Position numbers and translations under genes: made by a program. This document shows positions 5,780 to 6,230 of a stretch of DNA of 6,230 nt, piece by piece. Position 1 is the stretch's first letter, and every line of letters starts with the position of its first letter. This DNA comes from Acidobacteriota bacterium (GTDB lineage Bacteria; Acidobacteriota; UBA6911; RPQK01; JADFOI01), in contig JAPUKI010000329.1 of the NCBI GenBank assembly GCA_027295745.1, forward strand, positions 1 to 6,230, in the 5' to 3' direction. The notes under the pieces were generated by a model that saw only the letters and a list, made by a program, of their open reading frames with translations, did not search any database and was not told where the DNA came from.

Positions 5780-6230
5780 CAAACCAACCCGATGGAAAAA
5801 ATCATCAAACCCAGTTGTCTTCTGTCCCTGGCATTCTCTGGACGGCAGACCCGATTGCAGGTAATCCGAATCTGAAAGATTCGGTGAGAAGTCTCCTGAA
5901 AGGGAATGAGGTACTCTACTTGAAATTGCGATTCCGCAGGAACTGCGTGCTCACCCACTCGAATGGTGTCCACCCAGACTTCAAAATGGTTGGCGTGAGG
6001 GCTGTATCCTGCCAATCGGAGATAGCGAACCTCATCGCGACTCTCCAGATAACAGGAAGCCTCCTTTGTCATCCAACGGAAGCTGTGTTCGTCTCTCTCG
6101 TCGCAGTACCATCCTTCAGCCAACTGGTGAGCAAAAGATTGGGTGCCAAAATCAATCAGTGGTTTGAATTCCGCGGGCGTTGCCTGAGAAAGCCGGCTTT
6201 CCCGATAGTGCCAGTTTTTCAACAACTTCA
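5779..6230 (-). CDS. C-terminal part of a glycosyltransferase-associated beta-sandwich protein
   Basis: The frame is open to the right edge of the window with no stop or convincing start (the first possible codons are TTG at 6225 and 6222), so it is treated as partial at its N-terminus. About 150 residues are visible. They contain IDFGTQSF, then EGWYCDERDEHSFRWMTKEASCYLES, in which the GWY...E...FRW...A..YL pattern stands out. They continue with FEVWVDTIRVGEHAVP and end RDRRQLGLMIFSIGLV. This FG...GW...E...RW pattern followed by a closing LGLxxxSIxL strand is one I recognise from beta-rich modules attached to or encoded beside bacterial polysaccharide glycosyltransferases and methyltransferases; a carbohydrate-binding role is inferred, not shown. 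It ends in TGATG with the GT2-GT4 gene, so the two are co-translated. Whether a catalytic domain precedes the visible part cannot be seen. Confidence 0.75.
   Translation of the reverse strand, partial: KLLKNWHYRESRLSQATPAEFKPLIDFGTQSFAHQLAEGWYCDERDEHSFRWMTKEASCYLESRDEVRYLRLAGYSPHANHFEVWVDTIRVGEHAVPAESQFQVEYLIPFQETSHRIFQIRITCNRVCRPENARDRRQLGLMIFSIGLV

Noticed and set aside
5780..5782. TTG as start of the GT2-GT4 gene
   Set aside because: An ATG follows immediately at 5779 and forms a TGATG junction with the upstream stop, the usual layout for coupled genes.
1..6230. tRNA, rRNA, riboswitch, integrase, transposase or toxin-antitoxin genes
   Set aside because: I looked on both strands for cloverleaf-like folds, conserved RNA motifs and the usual protein signatures and saw none.

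Overview
The window is bacterial and probably from an uncultured lineage. Genes are densely packed, mostly on the minus strand, with start/stop overlaps (ATGA, TGATG), and one stretch of hairpin-rich intergenic DNA lies at the left edge. The mix of a DtxR/MntR regulator, an acyl-CoA ligase relic, a PyrE-like enzyme and a surface-polysaccharide glycosyltransferase operon would fit a free-living Gram-negative-type organism such as an Acidobacteriota-like genome. That placement is a weak impression, because no marker gene is present.

Layout from left to right. Bases 1-357 hold no credible gene. They contain four short GC-rich hairpins (1-186) followed by an AT-rich imperfect inverted repeat built from GGAATTT/GGATTT units (about 186-350). 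Bases 358-840 (minus) are the wreck of an acyl-CoA ligase gene: only the N-terminal ~44 codons, themselves frameshifted, and the C-terminal ~115 codons remain, and the catalytic core is deleted. Its ATG overlaps the stop codon of the next gene upstream, a DtxR/MntR-family metal-dependent repressor (837-1490, minus). Further upstream on the same strand is an orotate phosphoribosyltransferase-like gene (stop at 1559; best start 2242). A divergent promoter region separates it from a small plus-strand NTF2/SnoaL-like gene (2380-2784).

From 2799 to the right edge there is a leftward operon of three tightly coupled genes. First comes a gene cut by the window edge that encodes a beta-rich module of the type that accompanies glycosyltransferases (5779-6230). 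Second is a 775-residue protein fusing a GT2 glycosyltransferase to a GT4 glycosyltransferase (3452-5779). Third is a 218-residue protein with a Rossmann-like half and a hydrophobic C-terminal segment (2799-3455). The three probably work together at the inner face of the cytoplasmic membrane in building an O-antigen, capsule or exopolysaccharide. The sugars and the product cannot be read from the sequence.

No clearly new system is visible. The observations most worth following are the two-enzyme glycosyltransferase fusion with its unassigned small partner, the internally deleted acyl-CoA ligase coupled to the metal regulator, and the two-part intergenic repeat at the left end.
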